In this document: positions 33,646 to 45,100 of the stretch, one piece after another
Numbering within the stretch: the first letter of the stretch is position 1
How the letters are laid out: each line of letters begins with the position of its first letter
DNA from: Malurus cyaneus samueli
Lineage: Eukaryota > Chordata > Aves > Passeriformes > Maluridae
Length of the DNA: 64,000 nt
Reading direction: 5' to 3'
Assembly: GCA_009741485.1 (NCBI GenBank)
Contig: CM019219.1
Location: 31,488,369-31,552,368 of the forward strand
Notes under the pieces: generated by a model
Seen by the model: the letters and a program-made list of their open reading frames with translations, nothing else
Databases searched by the model: none
Told to the model about the DNA's origin: nothing
Program-made: the position numbers and the translations under genes

Positions 33646-35204
33646 GGCTCTCCGTGCACCGGAGGAATCGGTGGCTGTGAGTACAGAACCTCCCCAGGGC
33701 TGAGGGTGGGCTGTCAGCAGGGTTAGGAACCCACCACTTGGAATAATCAGTGATGTATTCCCTGGTCTGGATGCCATTGAGACTGGAAAATTCAAACTAA
33801 TCTTGTTTGGTGTCTGCCTGCTCCTTGCTAGAGGGGAGTTCTGTTCTGTTCTGGAAATTGCACAGAAAACATGTGCCAAAAGGAGCAGGGCCATGGCTGA
33901 AGCGGAGCCAGCTCTTCCTCCCAGCATGGAAATGGAACTCCTGGGCTCTCCTGGGCTCTCCTGGCCTTGTCCTCCCCTGCCAATATTTTACTGGCATAGG
34001 TTGTCTCGTGGTATTTTGGTGATAGACAATGACTTGCAATATTTCAGCTTTTCCTGAGGTTGTCCTTTCACCTGTCTGTCTTCTCCCTTCAGCCTCTTGT
34101 GCTTCTGCTGCCTGACTTTATTATCTTTGCTGTTTCTAACCCTCTTTTTGGTCCCCATCACAGCCTGATTTCTGCTTGGGGGAAGATGGAAAAGGTCAGG
34201 CTCTCACTAGTGAAGCTTATTTAATTTGTTTGCTGCATCTGTGGGCAAACTTGCATGTATGTTGCAAGTATAACCTTCCAGCACCCTCCTGGGCACATGG
34301 ACCCTGTGGTTGTTTATTTATTTACCTCTCCTCTGCTGTTTTTTTCTCCTACCTGATCCAGCATTCCTAATTTTTCCTCTACTGAAAGAAAAACAAAGCT
34401 TAGTGGACTCCAATCAGTAAATAAAACTGACATTTGCAGCAGTCAGTCTGATACAGCAGCGCTTCTTTGTGCTTGTTTCCACTCCTTATTTAAAATCCTT
34501 TTTAATCAGGAGCTAATGACAACTTTTGGTCATGAGAGCTGATGCACAGGGGAAAAAAAAAAAAAAAAAGCCCCACCAGTTTGCATTCAAAATAATGCGA
34601 ACCATTATAAATAGGAAGATCTGCAAGGATATAATCAAGCCAAATTGCTCATTGTTGCTCTCAGCAGAGATGATTTCTTGCCTCTATCTGGGTTGGGCTG
34701 TCGTCTGGCTTTAGGGAGGATGCGTTCTCTCTTTATTCCAGTTATAAACCTTTGCAGCAGCAGCTGGTGGCTGCAAGAGTGGGTTTTTCCTTTGGATTTT
34801 GTGCGGATCAGGCAAATATTCCGGTGGCTTGGATATCACAGGAAAATTGTGCTGCAGGTTTCTGCCACTGTCCTTCCACAGCTGAACTGACTCCTTGTGG
34901 TGGGTCTGTCTCCTCTGGAACTCTGCTGCAGGCAGGCACCAAAAGTCTTGCAACAGGTCACAGCAGCAGCCTGCCAGGAAAACAGCTCTGGCATGGGAAT
35001 AGAGGACTCTCTCTGCCTGCAGATGGTGTGCAATAAGCTCTGGATTTTAGTGACTCCGTGCAATTTATCCCGATGCTGGAGTCTCTAAACAGATCACAAT
35101 GTGTTTAATACTTGGGTGGTTTTTTATCCTAATTTTGTTCAACTGTGTTGTCTGTGGATGCAACATAAAAGCTGCATTTTCCATGCTTTAATTGAAATAG
35201 TGTG
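33646..35204. other. Intergenic, no gene recognised
   Basis: Unique sequence, with a 10-bp tandem repeat of 2.7 copies near 33937-33963 (CTCCTGGGCT) and a poly-A run near 34550-34570. The block 34496-34660 (TTTTTAATCAGGAGCTAATG) is AT-rich and could be regulatory. Confidence 0.45.
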
Positions 35205-35500
35205 TGGAAACATGGAATTGTTTGGGTGGGAAAGGACCTTCAAGTTCATCCTTCCACCTCCTGCCATGGACAGGGACACCTCCCACTGTCCCAGGTTGCT
35301 CCCAGCCCCAATGTCCAGCTGGTCCTTGGGCACTGCCAGGGATCCAGGGGCAGCCACAGCTTCTCTGGGCACCCTGTGCCAGGGTCTGCCCACCCAAACA
35401 GGGAACAATTCCTTCCCAATATCCCATCTAAACCTTCCCTCCTTCAGCTTAAGGCCATTTTTCTCCTTTTTCCATCACTCCGTGCTCTTGTGAAAAGTTC
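35205..35500 (-). mobile_element. CR1 LINE 3' fragment
   Basis: Reverse-complement CR1 3' end: GAAACATGGAATTGTTTGGG, GGGGCAGCCACAGCTTCTCT near 35350, and GGGAACAATTCCTTCCCAAT near 35405. Confidence 0.93.
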
Positions 35501-38500
35501 TTCTGCTTTTGTGTATTGCAGACATGGCTTATAAATTGTGCAGCAGTGTTCTGGCCTGCTAATTTTTCTACTAAATTGTATTTTAATAACAATTTGCTTG
35601 GCTGTTTCTTCACTGGGCAGTTCTCTGAGAAGTGTAGGCATCTTCAGTTACAGCTTGATGGCAAAACTTGCCATGGAAATACCACAACCTGACAAAACTT
35701 TGTGGATATGGAAGGCAAACGTGGCTTGATGATGTCACTTTTGTTCTCAAAACACAGCCTTTGGCTCAATTATTCTGCATGTGTCTCTTAAACCTTTCTC
35801 CCCTTTGCTCCACTGTGTGTGGTGCAACTTTTGCTGAGGAATGGGAATATCCTGAGGGTTAAGTGACCTAGTTTCATCTGTGCTGCTTTCGTCTTTCTAA
35901 CCTCAGAAGGCAGAGACCCTGAACTGAAAAGTATATAAAAAGATTCTAATTAGCACAGGACAAAAAAAAAATAAAGGGACTGATTTTAATCTTCTCAGTT
36001 ACGAAAAGGGTGGAGTTACACACAGGATTTTCCAGTGCATCCTTTTTTTGGCCAGTTTCTTGGTAGGAAGGAGAGTTCCTGGGTGGAGTTACAACTCCCA
36101 TCGCAGAGTTGTCTTGTTTGGACACATTGACAGGGCACTGATGTCCTTGTCAGCTGTAAATGTCAGCCTGACTGTCAGGAGGGAGCTGTGGGTGAGAGAG
36201 GTGGAAATGCCTGCTCTCACCTCCTGCCTCCTGGTGTGGCCCACGTGTGACAGGCAGGATAACCTGGCTCTGATGAAAAAAGGCACCAGCTCCCGGCTGA
36301 GCATCATATCGACTCTTCTGGGATGCAGAGAGGTCATCTCAACCCCCTTCTCATCATCAGCTCACTCAGGAGGTCCCACAAGGAGCTGCTCTTCCAGAAA
36401 AGGAGGCATCCCAGGAACGATGATTTTTGGGGTGGCTGTTGGAAAAAAATCCTGTATATTTGGGGTTAGGCACCAAGACATCAGAGCCTGCAGCCTCTTT
36501 GGGCAGATGCCGGTTGAACTGGTGCAGTTTTGCCAGGTGGAAATGAAGAGTTTCGCTGGCTGCTCGGAGAGCTCTGCTCACCACCTGCAATTTTTTTTGT
36601 CAGAACTTTTATTCCTCTTCATTGCTATTTTTCTAATTTTTCTCTGGGCTTCTAATGACAGTGATTATGCCAAATGGGGTGCATTTCATGTGCTGTGGAA
36701 ATGATTTTCAGGCCCAACTCTCAGTGCTTAAAGCACCATTAAAAATCCTGCTTTTCAGAACTAAGCCTTGGTGTTTTCCCCACTCTATTTCCAGTCCTAT
36801 GTTAACCTGTAAAGTAGTAAAATTGCTGACTTGATTATGTTGCATTAATTAATTATCTCTATAGCAACATGCATTGATTTCACAAATATGGGAATTCAGC
36901 AGAAGAGCTGGATAGAAGAGGAGCTAATGGATAAATGGGGAGAAAGCTTTTTTTTAGTCTCTGCAGTAGTTAAGCAAACAAAGTATTAATATAATATTTT
37001 GCATCGTTTCTCTTTCACTGCCCAATTTCCCTTTTGGTAGAACCTCCTGCATTGTGTAGGTCCTGTGTGTTCCTCCAAAAGAAGTTTTACAAGCTGCTGG
37101 TCCAACTCTCCACCTGCTCAAAGCCCTGGGTTATCCCCTGCTTGCTTTTATCCTGACAGGTAGGAATTGGGGCAGCAGGGCTTCTCCTGGCAGGAGGAAT
37201 CCCTTTGCCTTCAGCAAAGCCACGCTGCCAGGGCTGCTTCTTGATGGGGGAGGGAAGGGTGTGGATTTTGAGAAGGGAACACAGTTAATTTTGGCATTGT
37301 AGGGTGGAGGGGCTGACACGGTGTGAGACAGGAGATGTCAAGAGGCAGATGAGCTGGAGAAAGCGAATTTTGGCTCTGAGAAGGCTGGGGTGCTCTGCTC
37401 TGCTCTGCTCAATGTGGGTATGAATAGTTGTTACTTGTCTGGATGCTGGGAGTCCTGGGTTATCTCTGGAACTCCTCCCTGGGCCACTGACCCTGTTCTG
37501 TTTTGGGTCTTAGATTAAAGGCAGGAGGGAGGTGTCTATGAACAAGCTTGTGCAGCAGGGCTCAGGCAGGGGCTCTTTCTCCCTGTCTCCCAGGAGTTTG
37601 TAGCAGATGCAGTGTCCTAAAAACCCAGCAGGAATGGTTTGTGTTGATAACTGCAAAATCAGGCTGGGAAGAGGAATGAGCAGTTGTTTCAAAGGAAGAA
37701 ATATGGTCAGAAGAGTCTGGAATTTCACTGCAGGTGTAAAGCTCCCAAGAGCTTGAGACATGGTGCTTTCCTTGCTCCTTTTTTTTTTTTTTTTTGGTCA
37801 GTCAATCCCCTGAATAATTTTGTTTTGCTCTTTGTTTGCCACCATCAGCTGTGAAGCTGATCAGTCCTTACCAGTCCAGCACCGGGCTTGAGGAGTAAAA
37901 ACACCCAGGGGTGAATAATTTATTCCGTTAATATGTTTTGATTTCTGTCATTTGACTGGTCCCAGGCAGGGTCTGTGCGGAGGAGGCTCGGAATGCAGCA
38001 CTGCTATTTATGCAGCGCCCCAGCTTTGGGAAGCACTGCGAGGATGTGCTTGGTGGGGTGAAGAGCTGCTGATCTCAGAGCCTTTTGGGATGTCAGGCAC
38101 TCCTGAGTACAGCAGGAAGAGATTTTGGGATGTTCCTGCAGCAGAGCAGGGAGAATTCCCAGTGAGGGTGTGATGGGTGCTGATAGGTGAGCCCCGGGAC
38201 AGTCCGGGAGGTGTTGAGGGTAAAAACCTTTCTTTGGAGCAGCTCAGATCATTTTCCATGCAGCATCTGCTGGGAAAATAAGGCCTCAAATATTGCTGAC
38301 ATGCTCCATATTTAATTAATAGCAAGCCACAAAACGTTTAACTCAGAGTGCAGGACACTACACAAGCACCACTTTTTAAATCACCCTTCCCTGCCTGACA
38401 TATGTGCAGGAAGGGTTAAGCTGCAAGACAACCTGCCCTTTTCTACATAAATTAAACAACCTGTAAACGTGGTAATATTTTGATTTCCGTCGAAAAGTGT

Positions 38501-39834
38501 TTATTTTGGTAGCCTGTGCAAAGTTTCAGCTATTCTAAAACCCTAAGATTTCACAGCCGAGCTTTCATGTTCCCAGCAGAGAAGGAGGTGAGATACTCAA
38601 AGAATCTCTGTTCTCATTTCAGCGTTGCACTTGCCAGCCAAATTTTCAAAAGAGCCCAGTTTGCTGACATAAATGGGGTTGCTGATGTGCCGAAGGAGAA
38701 GGAAGCGCCGGAGAACATATTCCTCCCTGGGTCCAAGTCTCTCCCATCTTATCTTTCCCTTCCATATGTTTCCTCTGTAATGAGAGGAATTATTTATCAT
38801 TAAAGTGATATATAATTTAAAAATTAAAGTTAATGAAAGCTTAAATTAATTTACTGACAAAAACAAATGTCTGTCCTTCAGATCCTATAATTTTAATTGG
38901 AGTGGGCTACAGCTTAATTAACATGTATTGATTGTAGTCCTGAGTGCATGTATAGGTGGGTGGACTGTGTTGGGAGAAATTCTCCTCGGAGATGAAGATT
39001 TGCTGATAGCATTCTGAATAATTGTCTTGTGAAGAGATGGAGAAGTCTTTGGTCTCGAGCTGTTTTCTCTGCAGAAAGCTTTGAAACAAAAGCCATTGTT
39101 TAAAATTAAGGCTAAAATTTGGCACAACCGCTTTATTGATGGGAAGAGAATTCTGCTGAAAAAAAATATTAATGAATTGACTCATTAATTAGGTGCATGA
39201 AGATGGAAAATTGGAGGAGAATTGGAGAAAATAAAGAAGCGGACGCAGCTGGAAATTTTTGGGGATGGAAAGGTAGGCTTCAATTTGGTGTTTATTGCCT
39301 GCACTCTTTCCTCTGGGCAGGTGTCCCCAGTTTCACAGTGGGTGATGGTGGGGACAAGGAGTGTGACAGCGGGGAGTAGCTTTTTGAGAAGGTGAGGACC
39401 ACCTGCTTTGGGCCAGAGGGAGGAGAAGACATCCCAAAGCCCCTCCAACCCCAGATGTTCTGGGAGCCTGTGGAGCTGGGGGCAGGCACTGCAAGCAGGA
39501 GCGCCGGGTGTGAAGAGAAAAAAAGGCAATCCTTATTCCCTGGAACAAAACCCTCTGCCTCATGCTGAAAACCTTTTCCCTGACCCGTTCCATGTGGCAA
39601 AGTACCCAAATTAATCTCTTCAAAGAGAACTCTGTGTTCTCTGGCATTAATATTTTATATTTTGTCAATACTGTGGATGAGTGGAAGATGTGTCACATCT
39701 TTCCTTGTGGCTGCAACCCACAAACTGCCCGGGCTCCTCTCAAGGATTTGGGACAGAGGTACCCCCAGGAGCCTCCTGGCCCTTTGGGGCACGTTTGGGT
39801 GTCTGCAGGGGGCAAAAACCAGAAAAGTGCTCAT
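35501..39834. other. Intergenic, no gene recognised
   Basis: Over 4 kb without a recognised repeat family apart from short runs (poly-T near 37780, CTCTG repeats near 37388-37410). The frame at 36048-36704 (218 codons, plus strand) is the longest non-repetitive one in the window but matches nothing I recognise. AT-rich blocks at 38250-38830 and 39040-39230 may be regulatory. Confidence 0.45.
38560..38830. promoter_or_regulatory. Candidate conserved non-coding block
   Basis: Repeat-free block mixing preserved CpGs (TGTGCCGAAGG, AAGCGCCGGAG) with AT-rich flanks. Composition only; not tested for conservation. Confidence 0.22.
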
Positions 39835-40118
39835 GTTCTCTGGACAGAATGAGAGGAAACAGCCTCAAGCTGCACCAGGGCAGGCTCACATTGGTCATTA
39901 GGAAGAATTTCTTCACAAGAAGGGTTGTGAGGCATTGGAAAAGGCTGCCCAGGGTGCTGATGGGTTCACCGTCCCTGCAATTGTTCAAGATACCACTGGA
40001 TGTGGCACTCACTGCTCTGGTGCAGTTTTAAAGTGTTGATCAATCAAAGGTTGGAGTCAATGATCTTGGAGGACTTCTCCAACCTGAATGGTTCTGTGAT
40101 TCTATAATTCTGTAATTC
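39835..40118 (+). mobile_element. CR1 LINE 3' fragment with terminal octamer repeat
   Basis: Forward CR1 3' end: GGAAGAATTTCTTCACAAGA, AGGCTGCCCAGGGTGCTGAT, GACTTCTCCAACCTGAATGG, then about three octamers (TTCTGTGA/TTCTATAA/TTCTGTAA) at 40091-40118. Its last part belongs to the left arm of the inverted duplication. Confidence 0.93.
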
Positions 40119-40608
40119 TCTCAGCCTTGGGTTTGAGAGGTTTTTTCTTCCATAGCACAAACCCTCCTTCAAAAAGATTTTTTTTTTTAAATTGTATCAT
40201 ATAGGTGCAAAGAAAACAACTAAACCTCTATAACTGACTCACAGCAAAATGTTTGTAAATTCAGATTCAGGTGGCAGAGGCAGAGTAAAACAGGGGAAGA
40301 GGGGATTTTGTGAAAGATGTAAAGAGCTCCTGGGTGCAAGAGCTTCTCAGCTGCCTCCTGTCACCACTTTCCACAGAGGCAATGGGGAAGAAATGAGCAG
40401 TGACGATTTGGGGAGTCCCTCACCCTCTTTTGTGCATCTAAACCCAGCTGGCAGCTCAGTGCCCTGTTTCCTAAAATCACAGAATCCTTTTGTTTGGAAA
40501 AGACTCCTGAGATCATCGAGTCCAACCATTAAACCAGCACTGCCAAGGCCACCTGTGTCCCCAAACACCACATCTACACCTCTGTCAAACACTTGCAAGG
40601 ATGGTGAT
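39985..40608 (+). repeat. Left arm of a 0.6-kb inverted duplication
   Basis: This arm pairs with 43255-43865 in reverse complement. It holds the 3' end of the plus-strand CR1, about 360 bases of otherwise unique sequence, and the 3' end of a minus-strand CR1. The unique core (about 40119-40477) is the informative part, because its match in the other arm cannot come from CR1 copy number. By eye the arms are well over 85 percent identical outside one divergent block of about 30 bases (about 40311-40341). Confidence 0.9.
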
Positions 40609-40775
40609 TCCACGACTTCCCCGGGCAGCCTGTTCCAATGCCTGACCTCCCTTTTAGTGAAAAAGTTTTCCTAATATCCAATCTAAACATCCCCCAGTGC
40701 ACCTTGAAGCCATTTCCTCTCATCCTGTCCCTTTTTCCTTGGGAGAAGAGCCTGAACCTCACCTGGCTGCAACCT
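40478..40775 (-). mobile_element. CR1 LINE 3' fragment
   Basis: Reverse-complement CR1: AAATCACAGAATCCTTTTGT, GATCATCGAGTCCAACCATT, CTTGCAAGGATGGTGATTCC, ending near the GGGAGAAGAGCCTGAACCTC block. Its first 130 bases are within the left arm of the inverted duplication. Confidence 0.93.
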
Positions 40776-43254
40776 AATTAAAGTTTTCCTTTTAGCCTCC
40801 TTGCCCTTCAGGAGGAGGATTTTGATTCATCCACTGGGGTTGTGTAAATGGAAACCCCTCATCCAACTTGTCAAGCTCATGCCTTGCGCCGTCCCTTTTT
40901 ATTAATGCAGCACACAGGCAATGCTTTCCTGGAGACCTTTTCCCCTTCCAATATATTGAATAAATTCTGCATCAGGAAGGAAAGTAACTTGCAATAATGA
41001 ACCATCAGTGGGTATTTAAGATTGCTTTAATGGGTCACATTGATGTAATCTCCACTTTTTTCCTGGGAAGATCATACTGGGCCATAACCTCAATTCATAT
41101 TTATGTCAGAAGTAACTATATGGATATGGCTCAGAAACAGCTCCCTGCTAAGCAGTCAGATGTAAATGTGCAGATCTGCCTGAAATATGCTGGGGTTTGA
41201 AGGGAGACAAGGAAATATCGGATGTTTAGAGCAATTCTCTCTTGCCTGGAAAAATTCCTGAAAAACTGGTTTCTTGCCCCTGTATGTGACCTGAGAAGGT
41301 GTGTGCTCAGAAATGTGGGCCCAGAAATGTGCAGGGTTGAGCAACTTAAGGCTGCTTTTAGGGGCATTTTTATCATCTTTTTACATGTGGGCTTGCAAAA
41401 AATCAGAAGGAAAAGAGAAATGGTCAGAGCTATATAAATAAAAGCATTGGAGGTGCATGTACATACATATACATATAAAAGATTATATAAAAAATATATA
41501 AGACCAGTAAGGTTTGACCTTCCAGTCATGTCTTTATTCATTCTTGGTCAGACCCCTCTGAAGGCCAAAAGCCAGCCGAGACTGGGGTATCAGGGACATT
41601 TAGGTTGTCTGTAAAAGAAAAGAAAAGGATGAAAATTGCCTTTAAGGCCATTCTTCTTGGCCAGAAGAAGCAGCTCTGTCTCGATCCTTCAGGAAGATGA
41701 GATAAAGTTGCGAGTTCACTCGGTCAGGATAGATGAGGGTGGAGGGGAAGGCAGTGAAAATAACACAAATTCCTGGAGCTGTCTTGGCGAGGAAGGGACA
41801 AACACGACTAATGCCGCGTGAATGATTTGCACAAAAGGATTTCTTGGACAAACTTTGCCTTTCTGGAGGTAAACTGTCAGAGGGCACAATGCAAGTTTTC
41901 TGATGTGTTCATGAGTCAGAATTATTTAATGAAGGAATGGAGCAGCCGTCCCCCAGGCCTTGGAGCCTGCTCACCCGGGGGACCAGCGCTGCTCTCGGTG
42001 AGGAGGGAACTGGAACACCAGCTCCAAGTGAGGACTGCTTGTTCTTGAGCTCACTCCAAACTCTCCCTGATAAAAATGAGGCTCTTTCATTTGTATTTTT
42101 GGATCACAGGGAGCACATAGGCAATGCCAGGAGGTGGGAAACCTGAATGCAAAGCAGGCTTTGGTGATGCAAGCATCCAAGTATTGATGCCGGTGCTCTG
42201 CTTCAATAAATGTTTCCAGTGGTTCCTATCTATTCACACTTTATATTTTTTCTTTTTTTTGATACACTGTCTAATTTTCTTGTTCTTTCTGTCAGCCCTT
42301 TTGATGCACTTGTAAGAAGCATAATTTATTCAGGCATTTTTTCGTTGCGATTATCTCTAGCGGAAAGCCAACAACTAAAAATTAGTGGTGTTGCACACAC
42401 ACAGGCTAAAGAATGAGACTCTCTTTCCTTTCTTCTTTCTCTCTTTTTTTTTATTTTTTTTTTAAAGCATACATTTGTCAAAAATAGCATTTCAGGTCAA
42501 CTGAAATGATTTATGTTGAACTCAACAAAAAAAATGACAACAGAAGGCAGCAATTTGAAAAAAATCAAACCATGTCTTTGTGCATTTTTGAAATTAGATG
42601 CTCTGGCTTCTACTTTTTGAAGTAATGTTTGGAGCCAAAATGAAACTAATGCTAACTTTAAAAAATGCTCCTTGGAGCTTCCCCAGTGAATCTTTTCATT
42701 TTTTACTCCCATTTTCTCCTTGATTCAAATTTTGTTTAGGAAGAAATCAGTGTGTTTGTTTTGAGCTGGTGCAGGATTATCCCACCTCCCTGACCGAAAG
42801 GACATAAATCCATGGATCACACAGTTATTAACTGGTTGAAGCCCCCGTGAGCAAAATGAAACAAGGCAGAGGGAGAGTTGCCAAGCATTTGACACTTTCA
42901 TTCTAGCAAATATTTGCTTTTTTCATGTGGTCTGGTTGGGGAAAACGTTCCAACAGTGGGTGCAGACTTAAATCTCTTTGGCTTCTCCCCTTCCAGCGGG
43001 TCAGGGATGTACCTGCAGAGCTGTGGGTGAGGTCCAGCTGCAAGAACCCTCCTGTCTCAGTCCTTTATCCCTCTGATCTCAGGGCCCTGTTGGGACCTGC
43101 GTCCATCCTCATGGGTGCAGGATGTGCCCATCAAGTGTGACTTGGATTTTGCCGCTCTGAAAAGGGAGAATAAACCACCAGTGCAGTCTGAGAGAAACGG
43201 GGAGTGACATCTGAACAGTCCCCACGCTGTCCTGCCGTGCCTGAAATGACTCCT
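40609..43254. other. Spacer of the inverted duplication
   Basis: About 2.65 kb between the two arms. After the end of the CR1 at 40775 it is unique and AT-rich, with TA-rich sequence near 41455-41510 and T-rich patches near 42440-42470. No coding exon and no transposase-like frame was recognised, so there is no sign that this is a mobile element with inverted ends. Confidence 0.6.
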
Positions 43255-43397
43255 GGAGGTGTCACCATCCTTGGAAGTGTTTAAAAAAGGTGTGGATTTG
43301 GGGACACAGGTGGCCTTGGCAGTGCTGGTTTAATGGTTGGACTCGATGATCTCCGGAGTCTTTTCCAAACGAAAGGATTCTGTGATTTTAGGAAACA
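43250..43397 (+). mobile_element. CR1 LINE 3' fragment
   Basis: Forward CR1 end: TCCTGGAGGTGTCACCATCC, GGTTGGACTCGATGATCTCC, ending GGATTCTGTGATTTTAGG. It is the mirror copy of the CR1 at 40478. Confidence 0.92.
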
Positions 43398-43865
43398 GCA
43401 CACTGAGCTGCCAGCTGGGTTTAGATGCACAAAAGAGGGTGAGGGACTCCCCAAATTATCACTGCTCATTCCTTCCCCATTGCCTCTGTGGAAAGTGGTG
43501 ACAAGAGGGAGCTGAGAAGCTCTTCCACCTGAGGAAAACAGGACTCCACAAAATCCCATCTTCCCCTGTTTTACTCTGCCTCTGCCACCTGAATCTGAAT
43601 TTGCAAACATTTTGCTGTGAATCGGGTATAGAAGTTTAGTTGTTTTCTTTGCACCTATATGATACAATTTAAAAAGATGTTTTTAGATGGAGGAACTTGT
43701 GCTATGGAAGAAAAAACCTCTCAAACCCAAGGCTGAGAGAATCACAGAATTATAGAATCACAGAATCATTCAGGTTGGAGAAGTCCTCCAAGATCATTGA
43801 CTCCAAACTTTAATTGATCACCACCTTAAAACTGCACCAGAGCAGTGAGTGTTGGATCCCACTGG
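43255..43865 (-). repeat. Right arm of the 0.6-kb inverted duplication
   Basis: Reverse complement of 39985-40608. It contains a plus-strand CR1 3' end (43255-43397), the unique core (about 43398-43740) and a minus-strand CR1 terminus with octamers (43741-43865). The 118-bp CR1 body that continues inward beyond the left arm has no counterpart here, so the breakpoint is inside the CR1 copy. Confidence 0.9.
43741..43865 (-). mobile_element. CR1 LINE extreme 3' end
   Basis: Reverse-complement CR1 terminus with three octamers (ATCACAGA/ATTATAGA/ATCACAGA) and AGGTTGGAGAAGTCCTCCAA. It is the mirror copy of the end of the CR1 at 39835. Confidence 0.88.
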
Positions 43866-44404
43866 GCATGGCAAGGGACACCAAAAACTGGATGTTGTTG
43901 AAGGCAGAGCATTGGGAGGGGCAGGGACACGTGGCCTGAGCTGCAGGATGGGGTCCCAGCAGCCTGGATTTTGCTTGCTCCTGTTTTGGAGCCTCTTCCC
44001 TGCTCAGTGCATGGGAATAGCTCCTGTTAGCACATCCCAGGAGCAGCAGGACGGCTCAGGCTGGTGTGGAAATGGAAGAATGAAGTGAGAGAGAACCTAG
44101 TTTTCCCTCACTTTCCCAGCCAGGAGATTCATGAGGTGGCTGGTGAGTTTAGGGGAACTTGCAGTCTTTCCATCATATTGCTGGGTGGATGGATCGTGTG
44201 GCTCGGGGGATGTTTAAGGCTTTAATTAAATCAGGGCTGCACTCTGCAGTGCAATGGTTCCCTGCTGCTTTTGGGAGTCATTCCCTGCCTCTTCAGACCT
44301 CGTGGGGTGGGATGAGCCTGGCTGGATGCCCTGTGCCCCACAAAGCTGCTTCATCACTCACTGCCCTCCTCGGCTGGACAGGGCAGAGAAAGCTTAACAG
44401 GAAG
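43866..44404. other. Intergenic, no gene recognised
   Basis: Unique sequence between the inverted duplication and the LTR remnant. Nothing recognised. Confidence 0.45.
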
Positions 44405-45100
44405 CTCACCATCAGAACAGGGAATGATCACTCAGGAATAACTGTCATGGGCAAAAAGGTCTCAACTTGGGGAAATTATTTACATTTATTGCCAATCCAA
44501 TTGGGGTAGTGTAATGAGAAATAAACTGAAATCTTAAAAACACCTTCCCTCCACCCCTCCCTCTCCTCAGGCTTAGTTTCCCTCCTGAGTTTTCTCCCCA
44601 CTCCTGCCCAGCAGTGCAGGGGGATGAGGAATCTCACATTGCCTCTACCACTCCTCCTCCTCATCCTTCTCCTGCTCCAGGCAGGATCCCTCCCACGGGA
44701 GACCATCCTCCATGAAATATTCCACAGTGAGTCCTTCCCATAGGCTGCTCCTCTCTGACTGGGGCTCCAGCCCAGGCTTCCCTTGGGGTCATGGCCTCCT
44801 TCAGGCTTCTCTTGGGGTCATGGCCTCCTTCAGGCTTCCCTTGGGGTCATGGTCTCCTTCAGGCTTCTCTTGGGGTCATGGTCTCCTTCAGGCTTCTCTT
44901 GGGGTCATGGTCTCCTTCAGGTACCCCCAGCTCCACAGCAGAGTCCTCCACAGACTGTAGGTGGGTCCCTGCTCCACCATGGGCTGCTCCACCTCTGTTG
45001 GACACTGGAGAAACTTCAGCTTCACAGAAACCACCCCTGTAGCCCCCCACTACCAAAACCTGGGCCATGTTGACCCAATACACCTTGAACCGTTACTTGG
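44405..45100 (+). mobile_element. Degraded avian LTR-type (endogenous retrovirus) remnant
   Basis: The order of segments matches a family I know as abundant in songbird genomes. It runs GTCTCAACTTGGGGAAATTA near 44460, then AATGAGAAATAAACTGAAAT, ACACCTTCCCTCCACCCCTC, CCTGCTCCAGGCAGGATCCC, a CTTGGGGTCATGG block, CTGCTCCACCATGGGCTGCT, and CAATACACCTTGAACC near the end. It is non-coding, diverged and partly replaced by a tandem repeat; no viral protein frame is present. The family assignment is from memory and needs a repeat-library search. Confidence 0.55.
44777..44921. repeat. 29-bp tandem repeat, five copies, inside the LTR remnant
   Basis: Copies start at 44777, 44806, 44835, 44864 and 44893. 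Each reads CTTCYCTTGGGGTCATGGYCTCCTTCAGG (Y marks the two varying sites). The varying sites change from GGCC in copies 1-2 to GGTC in copies 3-5. The unit resembles one segment of the LTR family, which suggests local expansion within it. Confidence 0.97.

Noticed and set aside
40249..43667. Two near-identical open frames of 141 and 128 codons (plus strand at 40249-40674, minus strand at 43281-43667)
   Set aside because: Both run from the duplicated core into CR1 3' UTR sequence. Their likeness comes from the inverted duplication, not from a gene pair.
39985..43865. Reading the inverted repeat as a DNA transposon with terminal inverted repeats
   Set aside because: The arms contain pieces of CR1, the spacer shows no transposase-like frame, and no target-site duplication was evident by eye.
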